Shown piece by piece: positions 7,193 through 7,906 of a stretch of 7,906 nucleotides of DNA. The DNA comes from Candidatus Omnitrophota bacterium. GTDB taxonomy: Bacteria > Omnitrophota > Gorgyraeia > 2-01-FULL-45-10. Location of the stretch: NCBI GenBank assembly GCA_003140915.1, contig PLLI01000124.1, positions 203 to 8,108 of the forward strand, written 5' to 3'. A model generated the notes under the pieces. It saw only the letters and a program-made list of their open reading frames with translations. It was not told the origin of the DNA and did not search any database. Position 1 is the stretch's first letter, and every line of letters starts with the position of its first letter. The translations under genes and the position numbers were made by a program.

Positions 7193-7690
7193 ATGGCAAA
7201 ACGACCCAAGGTTGCGGTGATAATGGGAAGTGATTCCGATCTGCCGGTCATGAAAGAGGCGGCAAAGATCCTGGAAGAAAATAACGTTGCATATGAAATG
7301 AAGATACTATCCGCGCACCGGACTCCTGCGGATGTCGCGCGATTCACCAAATCCGCAAGGGTCAAAGGATTTCAGGTTATAATAGCCGGCGCCGGCGGTG
7401 CGGCGCACCTGGCGGGAGTGATCGCGAGCCATACTACGCTGCCGGTAATAGGCGTTCCGATGGAGACCAAAGAGCTGAAGGGCATAGATTCGCTATTCTC
7501 GACGGTGCAGATGCCTTCAGGAATACCTGTCGCGACCGTAAGCATAGGAAGTTCGGGAGCGAAGAACGCCGCGATCCTGGCATTGGAAATATTGAGTTTA
7601 AACGATAAGAGACTCGAAAATAATTTAACGCGGTTCAGGACAGCGCTCGTCAGAAGCATACGTGAAAAGAACGATCGTATTAAAAGTTAA
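7193..7690 (+). CDS. purE: N5-CAIR mutase, class I PurE
   Basis: Catalytic PurE of the AIR carboxylation step. Class I enzymes move the carboxyl of N5-CAIR (made by PurK) to give CAIR, the substrate of PurC. It has 165 residues, matching the octameric bacterial family. '[10 protein letters not shown]' (11-20) binds the ribonucleotide, and 'SAHRTP' (40-45) holds the catalytic His42 (His45 in E. coli). '[11 protein letters not shown]', 'PVIGVPM' and '[18 protein letters not shown]' follow. The 'GAGGAAHL' block marks class I and argues against the class II AIR carboxylase of animals and Treponema. The Pro usual in 'AHLPG' is Ala here. No purK is adjacent, so either it lies elsewhere or spontaneous carboxylation suffices. 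It begins 11 nt after purD; its last 29 bases overlap the next gene. Confidence 0.96.
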   Translation: MAKRPKVAVIMGSDSDLPVMKEAAKILEENNVAYEMKILSAHRTPADVARFTKSARVKGFQVIIAGAGGAAHLAGVIASHTTLPVIGVPMETKELKGIDSLFSTVQMPSGIPVATVSIGSSGAKNAAILALEILSLNDKRLENNLTRFRTALVRSIREKNDRIKS

Positions 7691-7906
7691 TGCGGATCGC
7701 CCCGGCAAAAAAGTGATAGCCCGGGCGGCAAAGAGATTGCGGGCCGGCGCCCTGGTGGCGTTTCCGACCGAAACGGTCTATGGGTTAGGGGCGAATGTCT
7801 TAAATAAGAAGGCCGTCGCGCGGTTATATAAAGTTAAGCGCCGGCCTAAGACCAAACCTTTTACCGTTCACATTGAAGACGCCTCTTTGATCAGGAAGCT
7901 CGGGTT
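7662..7906 (+). CDS. Threonylcarbamoyl-AMP synthase (TsaC/Sua5, YrdC domain), N-terminal part
   Basis: Makes threonylcarbamoyl-AMP from Thr, bicarbonate and ATP for the t6A37 modification of ANN-decoding tRNAs. Only the first ~81 codons lie in the window. The frame reads '[16 protein letters not shown]', the hallmark of the YrdC domain, then '[16 protein letters not shown]', which carries the basic KxR-type motif and the strand after it. The frame is closed upstream by TAA at 7626-7628, and the only good start is GTG 7662. From there the protein begins '[19 protein letters not shown]', as Sua5/TsaC proteins do. It therefore overlaps the 3' end of purE by 29 nt, with only a weak AGAAG upstream. 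Whether it is the short TsaC or the longer Sua5 form cannot be told because the C-terminus is missing. Confidence 0.92.
   Translation, partial: MKRTIVLKVNADRPGKKVIARAAKRLRAGALVAFPTETVYGLGANVLNKKAVARLYKVKRRPKTKPFTVHIEDASLIRKLG

Larger units (their letters stand above)
2801..7906 (+). other. Purine operon purB-purC-purM-purD-purE plus tsaC/sua5
   Basis: Six same-strand genes follow one promoter with junctions of 18, 2, 5, 11 and -29 nt. I see no terminator or second clear promoter between them. The gene set supplies GAR formation and the AIR-to-AICAR segment of the pathway. Purine enzymes for steps 1, 3, 4, 9 and 10, and PurK, are absent from the window. The operon continues beyond the right edge. 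Confidence 0.85.

Noticed and set aside
7690..7716. ATG overlapping the purE stop (TAATG) as a new gene start
   Set aside because: The frame ends at TGA after eight codons; the YrdC homology is in a different frame.
7719..7726. GCCCGGGC palindrome as an operator or terminator
   Set aside because: It lies in the tsaC/sua5 coding region in a GC-rich patch, with no U-run; an 8-bp palindrome of this kind is easily chance.
1..7906. Mobile elements, CRISPR arrays, tRNA/rRNA genes or a defence system
   Set aside because: No direct-repeat array, transposase-like frame, terminal inverted repeats or RNA-gene signatures were seen on reading both strands.

Overview
This window reads as an ordinary, gene-dense stretch of a bacterial chromosome of middling GC content with frequent ATA (Ile) and AGG (Arg) codons. 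It holds one polyamine gene, one large membrane protein and a tight purine-biosynthesis operon. I see no phage, IS, CRISPR, tRNA or rRNA. Bacterial homospermidine synthase, a GT-C-like membrane protein opening with a 'PPDDAMRHAAK' loop, and the purB-C-M-D-E order at this base composition would fit an uncultivated lineage such as Candidatus Omnitrophota. That placement is an impression from memory, not a demonstrated result.

Layout. Positions 1-1190 (minus strand) carry the N-terminal ~396 residues of homospermidine synthase; its 3' end lies beyond the left edge. The 112-bp gap 1191-1302 is a divergent promoter region: two TTGACA -35 boxes lie back to back and form an inverted repeat. Positions 1303-2769 (plus) encode a 488-residue polytopic membrane protein that looks like a GT-C-fold glycosyltransferase of unknown substrate. 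The gap 2770-2857 holds an AT-only palindrome at the preceding stop codon and a strong sigma70-type promoter.

From 2858 to the right edge six genes run head to tail with gaps of 2 to 18 nt or an overlap: purB, purC, purM, purD, purE and the start of a TsaC/Sua5 (YrdC-domain) gene. Together PurD (PRA to GAR), PurM (FGAM to AIR), PurE (carboxylated AIR), PurC (SAICAR) and PurB (AICAR, and later AMP) cover pathway step 2 and most of steps 5-8. PurF, PurN/PurT, PurL/Q/S, PurK and PurH are not in the window. The last gene belongs to tRNA t6A synthesis and overlaps the end of purE by 29 nt, so it is probably co-expressed.

No new system is apparent. The points most worth a second look are active-site departures in PurM (Asn where the family has a near-invariant His, plus nearby changes) and PurC (Gly at the usual substrate-phosphate Ser), the symmetric divergent promoter, and the unassigned membrane protein. 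Two real genes (hss and tsaC/sua5) run off the window edges.
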